DNA from: RGIG1995 sp045126815
GTDB taxonomy: Bacteria > Bacillota > Clostridia > Oscillospirales > CAG-272
NCBI GenBank assembly: GCA_045126815.1
Contig: JBGVPD010000037.1
Location: 1-23,157 of the forward strand
Direction: 5' to 3'
Length of the DNA: 23,157 nucleotides
Positions 16,684 to 23,157 of the stretch are shown here, one piece after another. Position numbers and translations under genes: made by a program. The notes under the pieces were generated by a model. The model was given only the letters and a program-made list of their open reading frames with translations, was not told where the DNA came from and did not search any database. Each line of letters begins with the position of its first letter. Position 1 is the first letter of the stretch.

Positions 16684-18063
16684 TTATATTTTGTTTAAAA
16701 CGATGTCTTTGTAAAATCTGCCGCGTATCTCAAAGTTTTTAAATTTATCAAAACTAGCGGCTGCAGGTGAGAGAAGAACTATGTCTCCTTTGTCTGCTGT
16801 TTTTGATGCTAATATAATAGCATCTTCAAAATCGTCCGTTTCTTTTATTGCCGTGTTTGAATTGATAAACTCTTCGCACTCAAGAAACGCCTGTTTTATT
16901 TTCGGAGCACAAGCGCCGGTGAGAATAACAGCTTTTGCTTTTTCTGCCATAACGGGCGCAAGGGGTGAATAATCAAGCTTTTTATCATAGCCTCCGCAAA
17001 TAACCACAAGGTTTCTGCCGTTAAACGCACTGAGCGCAGCCATTGTTCTTGTAGGCGTTGAGTCAATGGAGCCATTATAGTATTTAACACCGTTTTTCTC
17101 GGCAACGAATTCAAGTCTGTGTTCGACACCTTTAAAGTTTTTTGCAACTTTTGTAAAGCTGTCTTTTGAAACGTAGTTATAAGTAGCGCCTATTGCTGCC
17201 ATATAGTTTTCAACGTTATGTCTGCCCGGCAGAAGAATATCTTTGGTCTGTAATACCTCTTCGTCTTTAACGTATATTTTTCCGTTTTCTTCATAGATGT
17301 CGCAAGTGTTTTTTGAAGAGAAGAATATTTTTTTGCCGTTTGCTTCTTTTGCCATCTCAAGAGTAATATCGTTTTCGTTATTGGTTATCAGCAAGATATC
17401 TTTATTGTGACTATAGATGTTTTTCTTGGCGTCTATATATTCTTGATAATCTTTGTGATAATCGAGATGATTGGGTGAAATGTTTGTAACGACTGCGATC
17501 TCGGGAGACGTTGTCATTGTGTGAAGTTGGAACGAGGACAGTTCAATTACGGCAAAGTCGCTTTCTTTCATCTTGTCAACATCTTGAAGGAGAGGTTTGC
17601 CGATATTACCGCCTAACCATACGGTCTTGCCGTCTGCCTTTAATATTTCGGATATCAAAGTGGTGGTGGTAGTCTTTCCGTCGCTTCCGGTAATGCCTAT
17701 TTTAGTGCAGGGACACAGGTCGAAAAATACTTGCATTTCGCTCGTTAAGACAGCGCCCTTTTTTACTGCATCACTAAAGCCTTTGTTGTCGTAACGCAGT
17801 CCGGGTGTGCGGAAGATTATATCGTCGTCAATATCATCAAGATAAGACGGACCGCATATAAGTTTTACGTTCTTTTTTTCAAGGTCGTCTGCAACTTCTC
17901 CCAAAAATTCTCTTTCTTTCATATCACGTGCTGTAACGATAGCACCGGCAGAAAGAAGAAAATCGATTAGAGGAAGATTGGAAATACCTATTCCGCATAC
18001 GGAAATACGTTTTCCTTTTATATGGTCTTTGTAAGCTTTAATTTTGTCTGAAATAATAATCAC
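16684..18063 (-). CDS. murD: UDP-N-acetylmuramoyl-L-alanine:D-glutamate ligase MurD
   Basis: This 459-residue protein is MurD, which adds D-Glu to UDP-MurNAc-L-Ala in the cytoplasm during peptidoglycan precursor synthesis. Seen: a Rossmann-like N-terminal domain (SVCGIGISN near 21-29), the ATP-binding GITGSDGKTTTT (123-134), the Mg-site Glu174 (VIELSSFQL), VVTNISPNHLDYH (191-203), the lysine expected to be carbamylated (Lys213 in DAKKNIY), and the C-terminal domain with VICGGYDKKLDY and LSPAAASFDKF. The start is unusual: the only in-frame conventional start is a GTG at 18061-18063 that directly abuts AAGG. It is the first gene of the string and is preceded by a strong promoter. Confidence 0.94.
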   Translation of the reverse strand: MIIISDKIKAYKDHIKGKRISVCGIGISNLPLIDFLLSAGAIVTARDMKEREFLGEVADDLEKKNVKLICGPSYLDDIDDDIIFRTPGLRYDNKGFSDAVKKGAVLTSEMQVFFDLCPCTKIGITGSDGKTTTTTLISEILKADGKTVWLGGNIGKPLLQDVDKMKESDFAVIELSSFQLHTMTTSPEIAVVTNISPNHLDYHKDYQEYIDAKKNIYSHNKDILLITNNENDITLEMAKEANGKKIFFSSKNTCDIYEENGKIYVKDEEVLQTKDILLPGRHNVENYMAAIGATYNYVSKDSFTKVAKNFKGVEHRLEFVAEKNGVKYYNGSIDSTPTRTMAALSAFNGRNLVVICGGYDKKLDYSPLAPVMAEKAKAVILTGACAPKIKQAFLECEEFINSNTAIKETDDFEDAIILASKTADKGDIVLLSPAAASFDKFKNFEIRGRFYKDIVLNKI

Positions 18064-18124
18064 CCTTAAAAAGTTTTGAATGAGCGGCTCGTATTAAAAT
18101 TTTTGAGCACAAAACATCTAGTAT

Positions 18125-18153
18125 ATTATATATAAATTTATATAATATATCAA
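18125..18153 (-). promoter_or_regulatory. murD: Sigma-A promoter of the murD operon
   Basis: On the minus strand TTGATA (18153-18148) and TATAAT (18130-18125) are 17 bases apart. Transcription would begin near 18118, giving a leader of about 55 bases before the murD start. The TTCAC repeats lie immediately upstream of the -35. Confidence 0.8.
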
Positions 18154-18158
18154 CCTCT

Positions 18159-18195
18159 TTCACAAAATTTTCACTCTATTTCACAAATTCTTCAC
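18159..18195. promoter_or_regulatory. Four helically phased TTCAC direct repeats, candidate operator
   Basis: TTCAC occurs at 18159, 18170, 18180 and 18191 on the plus strand (GTGAA on the minus strand), spaced 11, 10 and 11 bases, so each copy faces the same side of the helix. The array ends 5 bases upstream of the murD -35. Two of the four copies extend to TTCACA. Direct hexamer repeats with ~11-bp period are the binding pattern of PhoP-type (OmpR-family) response regulators in Bacillus. The array is seen directly; regulator identity is inference. Confidence 0.5.
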
Positions 18196-18311
18196 TTTTT
18201 ATTGTAAAAGAAGGTAAAAAATGTTAAAAATTGATGCTCATAACACAAAAATAGGGCAAACAATAGATTGAAAGAAAAGGATGAAAAAGGGAAAAAATTG
18301 TGTAAACTTAC

Positions 18312-18340
18312 TTGCAAGAAATGAATTAGTATGCTATAAT
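18312..18340 (+). promoter_or_regulatory. Promoter of the purM operon
   Basis: TTGCAA (18312-18317) and TATAAT (18335-18340) are separated by 17 bases, with a TG extension just before the -10 (TGCTATAAT). Transcription would start near 18347, leaving a leader of about 59 bases, too short for a purine riboswitch. Confidence 0.75.
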
Positions 18341-18405
18341 ATATGTAATTATGTATTAATATGGCCGTTTTATTTTTAATGGGCGGCGGAAATGGGGAAA
18401 TATAA

Positions 18406-19572
18406 ATGAGTGAAGCATATTTATCAAGAGGTGTATCCGCAGAAAAAACTGACGTTCACAACGCGGTAAAAACATTGGATAAGGGCGTTTTCAAAGGTGC
18501 TTTCTGCACACTTATGCCCGATCCTTCGGGTGATGAAAATTACTGCACGGCTATGCACGCAGACGGTGCGGGTACAAAGTCCTCTCTTGCATATATAAAA
18601 TTCAAGGAAACGGGAGATTACACAGCGTTTAACGATATAGCGCAGGACTCAATGGTTATGAACCTTGACGATTTGCTTTGCGTTGGAGCTACCGAAGGTT
18701 TTATTATGTCAAACACCATCGGAAGAAATGCTCACCGTGTTGATGGAAAGGCTGTAAAGGGAGTAATCGAAGGATATACTGCATTTATTGAAAAAATGCG
18801 TAAATACGGGGTTGATATAACTATGTGCGGCGGAGAAACTGCAGACGTCGGCGACCTTGTATCGACACTTATCGTTGACTCTACGTTCTTTGTAAGAATG
18901 AGAAGAGATATGGTAATTGACTGTGATAATATCAAAGCAGGTGACGTGATCGTCGGCTTTGCATCATCTGGACAGGCTATATACGAAGATAAGTATAATG
19001 CAGGAATGGGTTCAAACGGACTTACTGCGGCTCGTCATTTGCTCTTGGCTCATGAATATGCGTCAAAATATCCCGAAACATATTCAAATACAATTCCTGA
19101 TGAACAGGTTTATTGCGGTTCTTATAAATTTACAGATATTCTTCCCGGAACAAACGTAACGGTTGGAGATGCGATTTTGTCACCTACAAGAACGTACGCA
19201 CCTATCGTTAAGGAAATTCTTGAAGCAGGACGTGACAAGGTTCACGGTATGGTTCACTGCACGGGCGGCGGACAGGTTAAGTGCAAGAATTTCGGTAAGG
19301 GACTTCACTATATTAAGGATAACCTTTTTGAGATTCCTCCGTTGTTTAAGGCAATCGGAGAAAATTCCGACGTTGGTAAGGCTGAAATGTACAGAGTGTT
19401 CAATATGGGACACAGACTTGAGATGTTCGTTTCTCCCGAGGATGCTGAATTTATGATAAAGACAGCAGAAAAGTACGGTGTTGAAGCAAAGATCGTAGGT
19501 AGAGTAGAAAAGAGCGATTCCGGCGAAAACAAGGTTACTATCAGACACAACGGAGAAGAGTTTAACTATTAA
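18406..19572 (+). CDS. purM: Phosphoribosylformylglycinamidine cyclo-ligase (PurM), long Bacteroides-type form
   Basis: The 388-residue protein is an AIR synthetase-family enzyme, which closes the imidazole ring of FGAM with ATP in purine synthesis. Motifs are YLSRGVSA near the start, the ATP-site DGAGTKS (53-59), DSMVMNLDDLLCVGA (81-95), GGETADVGD (142-150), GFASSGQAIYE, GMGSNGLT and the late CTGGG. It is longer than the ~345-residue E. coli PurM and reads like the Bacteroides-type variant. No other purine gene is next to it, so it could also be a PurM-like protein with another role; I consider true PurM more likely. A GGGG ribosome site lies 8 bases before the ATG. It heads an operon with a PfkB kinase 28 bases downstream. 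Confidence 0.84.
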   Translation: MSEAYLSRGVSAEKTDVHNAVKTLDKGVFKGAFCTLMPDPSGDENYCTAMHADGAGTKSSLAYIKFKETGDYTAFNDIAQDSMVMNLDDLLCVGATEGFIMSNTIGRNAHRVDGKAVKGVIEGYTAFIEKMRKYGVDITMCGGETADVGDLVSTLIVDSTFFVRMRRDMVIDCDNIKAGDVIVGFASSGQAIYEDKYNAGMGSNGLTAARHLLLAHEYASKYPETYSNTIPDEQVYCGSYKFTDILPGTNVTVGDAILSPTRTYAPIVKEILEAGRDKVHGMVHCTGGGQVKCKNFGKGLHYIKDNLFEIPPLFKAIGENSDVGKAEMYRVFNMGHRLEMFVSPEDAEFMIKTAEKYGVEAKIVGRVEKSDSGENKVTIRHNGEEFNY

Positions 19573-19600
19573 TAATCCACTGAGTTAGAAGGTGTGAAAG

Positions 19601-20536
19601 ATGCGTAAAAGAATACTGACAGTAGGCAGAGCAGATATGAATATCGTTATGAATATAGGCTCACTTCCGTCTGCGGGGCAGACTACGGAGGGGAACAATT
19701 ATGCTTACGTTCCCGGAGGTAGAGGCAGTATTGCAGCGGTGTCCTTTGCACAACTTTCAGCAGATTCCGTTTTTTGTGCCCGTTTGGGAGATGACGAAAA
19801 CGGAGTAAGACTCATAAAATATTACAGTGACTGCGGTGTTGATACGAGATTTATAACAAGAGACAGCGACCTTCCGACAGGTTTTTCTGCGGTTATAAAC
19901 GAGGCGGGAGATACGACTCGTACGATATCATACCCCGGAGCAAATAAGAGATTTGGAAGAGAAGATCTTGAAAATGCATTTATGTGCTATCCCGATGCTT
20001 TATATTTGCAGTTTGAATTGCCCGACAGAGAGATAGTTGCGGCATCAAGACTTGCAAAAATGCAGGGAATACCCGTATTTATTGATGCGGGGCCGAACAA
20101 GATGACTCTCCCTCTTGAACTTCTTGAAAACGTTGAGGTGTTTTCACCAAACGAAGAAGAAGTTTACCACTATACAGGTGTTTATCCCGGCGATCCCGAA
20201 AGATGTTTAAAGGCGTGTATGGCGTTAGAATCAAAGGTCAATGCTAAATATGTAGTGTTAAAGCTTGGCAGAAAGGGCGCATTTATATACGACGGTAAAT
20301 ATTATCACGTTGTACCTGCGTACGATACCACTTTTATTGACCAATCGGCAGTGGGAGACGTGTTTACTGCGGCACTGACGATAGAGTATATGAGACACGG
20401 CGATATCAAGGCAGCTTGTGAATTTGCAAACCTTGCGGGAGCAATTGCGGTATCGAGAGAGGGTACATATTCATCAATTCCGTCAAGAGACGACGTTGAA
20501 AAATTTGCCGACAGACTCGGAGTAAATTTGATTTAA
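19601..20536 (+). CDS. PfkB-family carbohydrate kinase (ribokinase-like)
   Basis: The 311-residue protein is a PfkB/ribokinase-fold sugar or nucleoside kinase. The N-terminal glycine motif reads PGGRGSIAAV (38-47) in place of the usual GGKGANQA. FSPNEEE (181-187) carries the conserved Asn, VVLKLGRKGAF (218-228) is the usual strand-turn, and the catalytic Asp253 sits in SAVGDVF, where TGAGDAF is standard. The Asp and preceding Gly are kept but the anion-hole Gly and Ala are Ala and Val. The enzyme is probably active with altered substrate choice, but this is inference. Candidate substrates include ribose and nucleosides, in line with the upstream purM. An AAGGTG ribosome site precedes the ATG. 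Confidence 0.87.
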   Translation: MRKRILTVGRADMNIVMNIGSLPSAGQTTEGNNYAYVPGGRGSIAAVSFAQLSADSVFCARLGDDENGVRLIKYYSDCGVDTRFITRDSDLPTGFSAVINEAGDTTRTISYPGANKRFGREDLENAFMCYPDALYLQFELPDREIVAASRLAKMQGIPVFIDAGPNKMTLPLELLENVEVFSPNEEEVYHYTGVYPGDPERCLKACMALESKVNAKYVVLKLGRKGAFIYDGKYYHVVPAYDTTFIDQSAVGDVFTAALTIEYMRHGDIKAACEFANLAGAIAVSREGTYSSIPSRDDVEKFADRLGVNLI

Positions 20537-20540
20537 CAGC

Positions 20541-20569
20541 TATGGGCGGCGCTTTATGTGCCGCCCATA
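20541..20569 (+). other. Strong G+C-rich hairpin between the kinase and hydrolase genes
   Basis: Bases 20541-20552 pair with 20558-20569 (12-bp stem, one G-U, TTTAT loop). It lies 4 bases after the kinase stop and 14 bases before the hydrolase ribosome site. There is no T run on either side, so it is not a classical terminator. It may be an mRNA-stability or processing element, or a pausing site. Confidence 0.6.
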
Positions 20570-20582
20570 AAAATATAACTGA

Positions 20583-20588
20583 AAGGTG
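20583..20588 (+). promoter_or_regulatory. Ribosome binding site of the hydrolase gene
   Basis: AAGGTG lies 7 bases before the ATG at 20596. It supports that start over the in-frame ATG at 20542, which is embedded in the hairpin and has no ribosome site. Confidence 0.7.
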
Positions 20589-20595
20589 TTTTAAG

Positions 20596-21552
20596 ATGGC
20601 TTATACCAAAGAACAAAAGAGCTTTATTTCACAAGATAAAGAGACGGAGATAGTGTATTACGTATACACCCCCGACAAGACTCCGAAGGCTATTTTTCAT
20701 ATTATTCACGGAATGTGTGAGTATATGGAAAGATACGAACATTTTGCGGAATATCTTTGTGATAAGGGCATAGTTGTATGCGGAAGTGATTTAAGAGGTC
20801 ATGGAAAAAGCGCCAAAACAAAAGACGATTTAGGATATTTCGGAGCCAAAAAGGGGTACGATTATTTTAGCAAGGATACCGAATCGTTAAGGCTTATAAT
20901 GAGAGAAAAATACAGACGTCTACCTTATATAATGTTTGGACACAGTATGGGCAGTTTGATACTCCGTGATTATATAGTTGATCACGGAACAGACATCGAC
21001 GGTGCTGTAATATCGGGTACTGTGGGCGGAAAATATCCCGTAAAACAGGGTATTGCGCTAACGGGATTTACAGCAAGATTTAAGGGTGGAAGGACACGTC
21101 AGACATCGCTGAAAGATGCTATTATGAAGGTGTTTGATATGGAATTTCCCGAAAAGACACCGGGGGCTTGGATATCAAGAGATACGGCGATAGGTGAAGC
21201 ACACGCGAACGACGAATTGTGTAATTTTACATTTACGTCGAGAGGATATAACGACTTGTTGAGATTGTATGAAATGGTTTCATATCCCGAATGGGCGTAT
21301 GATGTGCCAAAAAGTTTGCCTATATTTATAATAAGCGGAAGTGACGATCCTATCGGAAGTAAGGGTAAAGGGGTAGAACTGGTTTACCAAGAATTGCTTG
21401 ATGCCGAGGTAAACAACGTAAATATGAAACTCTACGAAAATGCGCGTCACGAGCTTATAAACGAGATAAATAAAGAAGAAGTTTTTGACGATATACACGA
21501 TTGGTGCGATAAGGTTATTGAGGGCGTTGTTGAGTGTATGAAAATGAACTGA
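20596..21552 (+). CDS. Serine alpha/beta hydrolase (monoacylglycerol lipase/lysophospholipase-like)
   Basis: This 318-residue cytoplasmic protein is an alpha/beta hydrolase of the Hydrolase_4/S33-like group. The nucleophile elbow is GHSMG (115-119, Ser117), the oxyanion loop is IIHGMCEYMERY (37-48), DLRGHGKS spans 65-72, the acid is most likely Asp251 in SGSDDP, and the base is His285 in ARHELINE. The HGM...ERY and DLRGHGKS pattern is typical of monoacylglycerol lipase-like or lysophospholipase proteins such as B. subtilis YtpA. There is no signal peptide. The exact substrate is unknown. It is 59 bases after the kinase and 18 before ruvX, so it is probably co-transcribed with both. Confidence 0.87.
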   Translation: MAYTKEQKSFISQDKETEIVYYVYTPDKTPKAIFHIIHGMCEYMERYEHFAEYLCDKGIVVCGSDLRGHGKSAKTKDDLGYFGAKKGYDYFSKDTESLRLIMREKYRRLPYIMFGHSMGSLILRDYIVDHGTDIDGAVISGTVGGKYPVKQGIALTGFTARFKGGRTRQTSLKDAIMKVFDMEFPEKTPGAWISRDTAIGEAHANDELCNFTFTSRGYNDLLRLYEMVSYPEWAYDVPKSLPIFIISGSDDPIGSKGKGVELVYQELLDAEVNNVNMKLYENARHELINEINKEEVFDDIHDWCDKVIEGVVECMKMN

Positions 21553-21570
21553 TAAAGGCGGTTTAAAGTA

Positions 21571-21987
21571 ATGGCAAAGAGAATAATGGGAATTGACTAC
21601 GGTGAAGCGAGAACAGGTATTGCTATAAGCGATACTTTGGGATTTTTAGCTAACGGCGTAGGTAATATTGAGGAAAAAGATATCAACAGATTGATAAATA
21701 AGATCGCCGAAAAAGCAAACGAACTGTCGGCAGAAATGTTGGTTTTAGGTCATCCTGTAAATATGAATGGAACTTTAGGACCAAAGGCTGAAAAAGTGGC
21801 CAAGATAGCTGAAAGATTGAGAGAAAAGACAAACCTTGAGGTCGTTCTTTTTGACGAAAGATGTACCACAATGGCGGCACACCAATTTTTGAATGAGACC
21901 AATACGAGAGGTAAAAAAAGAAAGGGTGTTGTTGACACTCTTTCAGCTCAAATTATTTTGCAGAATTACCTTGACAGCAAAAGATAA
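21571..21987 (+). CDS. ruvX: Putative pre-16S rRNA nuclease / Holliday junction resolvase RuvX (YqgF)
   Basis: The 138-residue protein is YqgF/RuvX, an RNase H-fold nuclease; it acts in 16S rRNA 5' maturation in E. coli and was first predicted to be a Holliday junction resolvase. Seen: MGIDYGEARTGIAISD (6-21, Asp9), LGHPVNMNGTLG (59-70), DERCTT (95-100, Glu96) and the C-terminal acidic Asp122 in VVDTLSAQIIL. The length is normal for the family. The ribosome site AAGGCGG lies about 9 bases before the ATG. It is the last gene of the purM operon; the hairpin that follows has its T run on the other strand. Confidence 0.93.
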   Translation: MAKRIMGIDYGEARTGIAISDTLGFLANGVGNIEEKDINRLINKIAEKANELSAEMLVLGHPVNMNGTLGPKAEKVAKIAERLREKTNLEVVLFDERCTTMAAHQFLNETNTRGKKRKGVVDTLSAQIILQNYLDSKR

Positions 21988-21992
21988 ACAAT

Positions 21993-22027
21993 AAAAAAAG
22001 AATAACAAAAAAAGAATAACAAAAAAA
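21993..22027. repeat. 14-bp tandem repeat, 2.5 copies
   Basis: Two exact copies of AAAAAAAGAATAAC (21993-22006 and 22007-22020) are followed by a partial third (seven A, 22021-22027). They lie between the ruvX stop and the rnpB terminator; on the minus strand they supply a string of T runs after the hairpin. Confidence 0.8.
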
Positions 22028-22063
22028 CAACAGTCTCCTTAAAAATTAAAAGGAGACTGTTGT
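22021..22063 (-). terminator. Terminator of rnpB
   Basis: A perfect 14-bp stem (22027-22040 with 22050-22063) with a 9-base loop is followed on the minus strand by a run of seven T and then further T runs from the tandem repeat. On the plus strand it lacks a T tail, so it mainly ends the RNase P RNA. Confidence 0.88.
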
Positions 22064-22074
22064 CAAAAATATGG

Positions 22075-22460
22075 TTATATCAGACTTGTAAGCCGGGTTC
22101 TGTGGAAAGCATAAAGCTTAACTGCGTTCATCTATCTTCGCTTGGCGTTACCGACAAGCTTCGGGTGAAATACCCGTGCCACCCAAGAGTATACGGCGGG
22201 CAGCCGCTTGTATAAAACAAACTCTTATACGGTGTTGCTTCGGATAGGGTTTACATTTGCACACTGTTACCAGTATGCCGGTGAGCTCTTACCTCGCCTT
22301 TCCATCCTTACCAATCGAAAGATTGGCGGTTTATTTCTGTTGCACTTTCCCGGGAGTCGCCTCCGGCGGACGTTATCCGTTATCCTGCCCTATGAAGCCC
22401 GGACTTTCCTCGCGATACGACCTTTCGGCATAATATCACGCGAACGCACCGTCTGGTACA
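22075..22460 (-). ncRNA. rnpB: RNase P RNA, class A
   Basis: On the minus strand the RNA carries the universal 5' core GAGGAAAGTCCGGGC (22411-22397) and the 3' core ACAGAACCCGGCTTA (22103-22089), plus AAGGCGAGGTAAGAGCTCACC in the P11/specificity region (split here as AAGGCGAGG and TAAGAGCTCACC). CCTATCCGAAGCAAC and GATAGATGAACG match the type A segments around P15 and P4. This is the catalytic RNA that matures tRNA 5' ends. Its 5' end is set by the promoter at 22467-22494 and its 3' end by the hairpin at 22027-22063; both ends are approximate to a few bases. It converges on ruvX and is divergent from the metalloprotease gene. Confidence 0.95.
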
Positions 22461-22466
22461 TTTCAT

Positions 22467-22494
22467 ATTATATATAATAAAAATTATTTGTCAA
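22467..22494 (-). promoter_or_regulatory. Consensus promoter of rnpB
   Basis: On the minus strand a perfect TTGACA (22494-22489) and a perfect TATAAT (22472-22467) are separated by 16 bases. The start of transcription is predicted near 22460. Such a full-consensus promoter suits an abundant stable RNA. Confidence 0.88.
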
Positions 22495-22518
22495 GTTAAA
22501 AAAGAGAGATAGAATACA

Positions 22519-23157
22519 ATGGAAACTATAGAGATATCGGGGATAAAAATTGATATTATAAGAAAGAAGATAAAAAATATGTATCTTCGAGTGACAAAGG
22601 ATAAGAAGGTGGTTGTATCTGCACCCATTTTTGTACCTGACGAAGAGATAAAGAGATTTGTATATTCAAAAGAAGCTTGGTTAAAAGAGGCTATAAGCAG
22701 GGAAAAGACTTTAAATATTAATTATTCAACCTTTGAAGAGGGCGAAGAGCGAACACTTTTAGGTAAAAAATACATTTTACATATTGATACGACAAAGGAA
22801 GAAGGATATTATTTTAAGGGTAACGATTTAGTTTTGTGCGTAGGCGAAAACAGTACAATTGAGACGAGAAAGAAAGCACTTGCGAAGGTGTACAGAGAGG
22901 CTATGGAACAGATATTACCCGAGATAGCCGAAAGATGTCAAGAAGAGAGCGGTATACGAGCAAAAGAATGGCGCATAAGGGATATGAAAACAAGGTGGGG
23001 AAGTTGCAATACGAAGGAAGAACGTATATGGATAAACGTGTGGCTTATAGAGAAAAATCCTATGTGCATAAGAGCCGTAGTGTATCATGAACTGGCACAT
23101 TTAAGATGTTTAGGACATAATAAGGCGTTTTATAAGCTGTTAGAGGAAATATGTCCC
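22519..23157 (+). CDS. YgjP/SprT-like zinc metalloprotease, 3' end missing
   Basis: The open frame runs from ATG 22519 to the last base of the window (213 codons, no stop), so the gene is truncated by the window, probably by only 20-30 residues. It matches the YgjP/DUF45 family of M48-related metalloproteases: the diagnostic MKTRWGSCN motif, the zinc site HELAH (His190, Glu191, His194) and a third ligand His200 in GHNKAF. There is no signal peptide or membrane segment, so it is cytoplasmic. The physiological substrate is unknown. The ribosome site is weak (AGAGAG about 9 bases upstream) and no clear plus-strand promoter is visible in the short gap to rnpB. Confidence 0.9.
   Translation, partial: METIEISGIKIDIIRKKIKNMYLRVTKDKKVVVSAPIFVPDEEIKRFVYSKEAWLKEAISREKTLNINYSTFEEGEERTLLGKKYILHIDTTKEEGYYFKGNDLVLCVGENSTIETRKKALAKVYREAMEQILPEIAERCQEESGIRAKEWRIRDMKTRWGSCNTKEERIWINVWLIEKNPMCIRAVVYHELAHLRCLGHNKAFYKLLEEICP

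Larger units (their letters stand above)
18064..18405. other. Divergent intergenic region, murD / purM
   Basis: This 342-base gap is A+T-rich and holds no gene I can support. It contains the murD promoter, the TTCAC array and the purM promoter. The stretch 18196-18311 is purine-rich on the plus strand and otherwise featureless; no riboswitch or T-box structure is evident. Confidence 0.8.

Noticed and set aside
18347..18405. Purine riboswitch or other structured leader before purM
   Set aside because: The leader is about 59 bases and shows no riboswitch core; only a short GCCG/CGGC pairing is possible.
20542..20595. Upstream ATG extension of the hydrolase
   Set aside because: The extension encodes the hairpin sequence, has no ribosome site and does not match the family; ATG 20596 has AAGGTG at proper spacing.
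22208..22477. 89-codon plus-strand open frame
   Set aside because: It lies wholly inside the RNase P RNA on the opposite strand, and its translation shows no protein family pattern.
22473..22515. Plus-strand promoter for the metalloprotease gene
   Set aside because: A TATAAT at 22473 lacks a -35, and TTGTCA with TAGAAT would start transcription beyond the ATG.

Overview
The window looks like chromosomal DNA from a low-GC, endospore-forming member of the Clostridia, probably an uncultured gut-type lineage. The basis is a Csp/SleC spore-germination module, AAGGAGG-type ribosome binding sites, A+T-rich promoters close to the sigma-A consensus, a class A RNase P RNA, and a Firmicutes-type VTC/DUF4956/CotH cluster. 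The assignment is inferred from gene content; no 16S rRNA or other decisive marker is present. I see no CRISPR array, transposase, integrase, phage gene or tRNA. The first 54 bases are pure C and are most likely an assembly or sequencing artefact at a contig end.

Region 1 (70-4900) is a germination module. Two subtilisin-like Csp proteases form a minus-strand pair joined by a TAATG overlap. They are divergent from sleC, the cortex-lytic transglycosylase that Csp proteases activate in clostridia. A strong terminator follows sleC.

Region 2 (4950-8800) is a plus-strand operon with a near-consensus promoter. It encodes a VTC-type polyphosphate polymerase domain protein, a DUF4956 membrane protein and a secreted CotH-family kinase with accessory beta domains. 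It ends at a 13-bp bidirectional terminator hairpin.

Region 3 (8807-18063) is a long minus-strand gene string: murD, a methionine gamma-lyase-like (aluminium-resistance family) PLP enzyme, a small lipoprotein, a NifS/IscS-like cysteine desulfurase, and a four-gene ABC cassette (ATPase, permease, GldG-like protein, DUF4340 protein). Spacing is tight except for a 76-bp gap before the ABC genes. It appears to be driven by a TTGATA-17-TATAAT promoter in front of murD. Just upstream of that -35 lie four helically phased TTCAC direct repeats, which resemble a PhoP-type (OmpR-family) operator.

Region 4 (18312-21987) is a plus-strand operon: a PurM-like AIR synthetase of the longer Bacteroides-type form, a PfkB-family sugar kinase with an altered anion-hole motif, a serine alpha/beta hydrolase, and ruvX. 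Region 5 (22027-23157) holds rnpB on the minus strand, with its own consensus promoter and terminator, and then the start of a plus-strand YgjP/SprT-like zinc metalloprotease cut off by the window end.

The most interesting leads are the phased TTCAC array in front of the murD operon, the pairing of polyphosphate synthesis with an extracytoplasmic CotH kinase, and the GldAFG-DUF4340 cassette in a probable non-gliding spore former. I do not see a convincing wholly new system; most genes belong to recognisable families, several of which have poorly understood roles.
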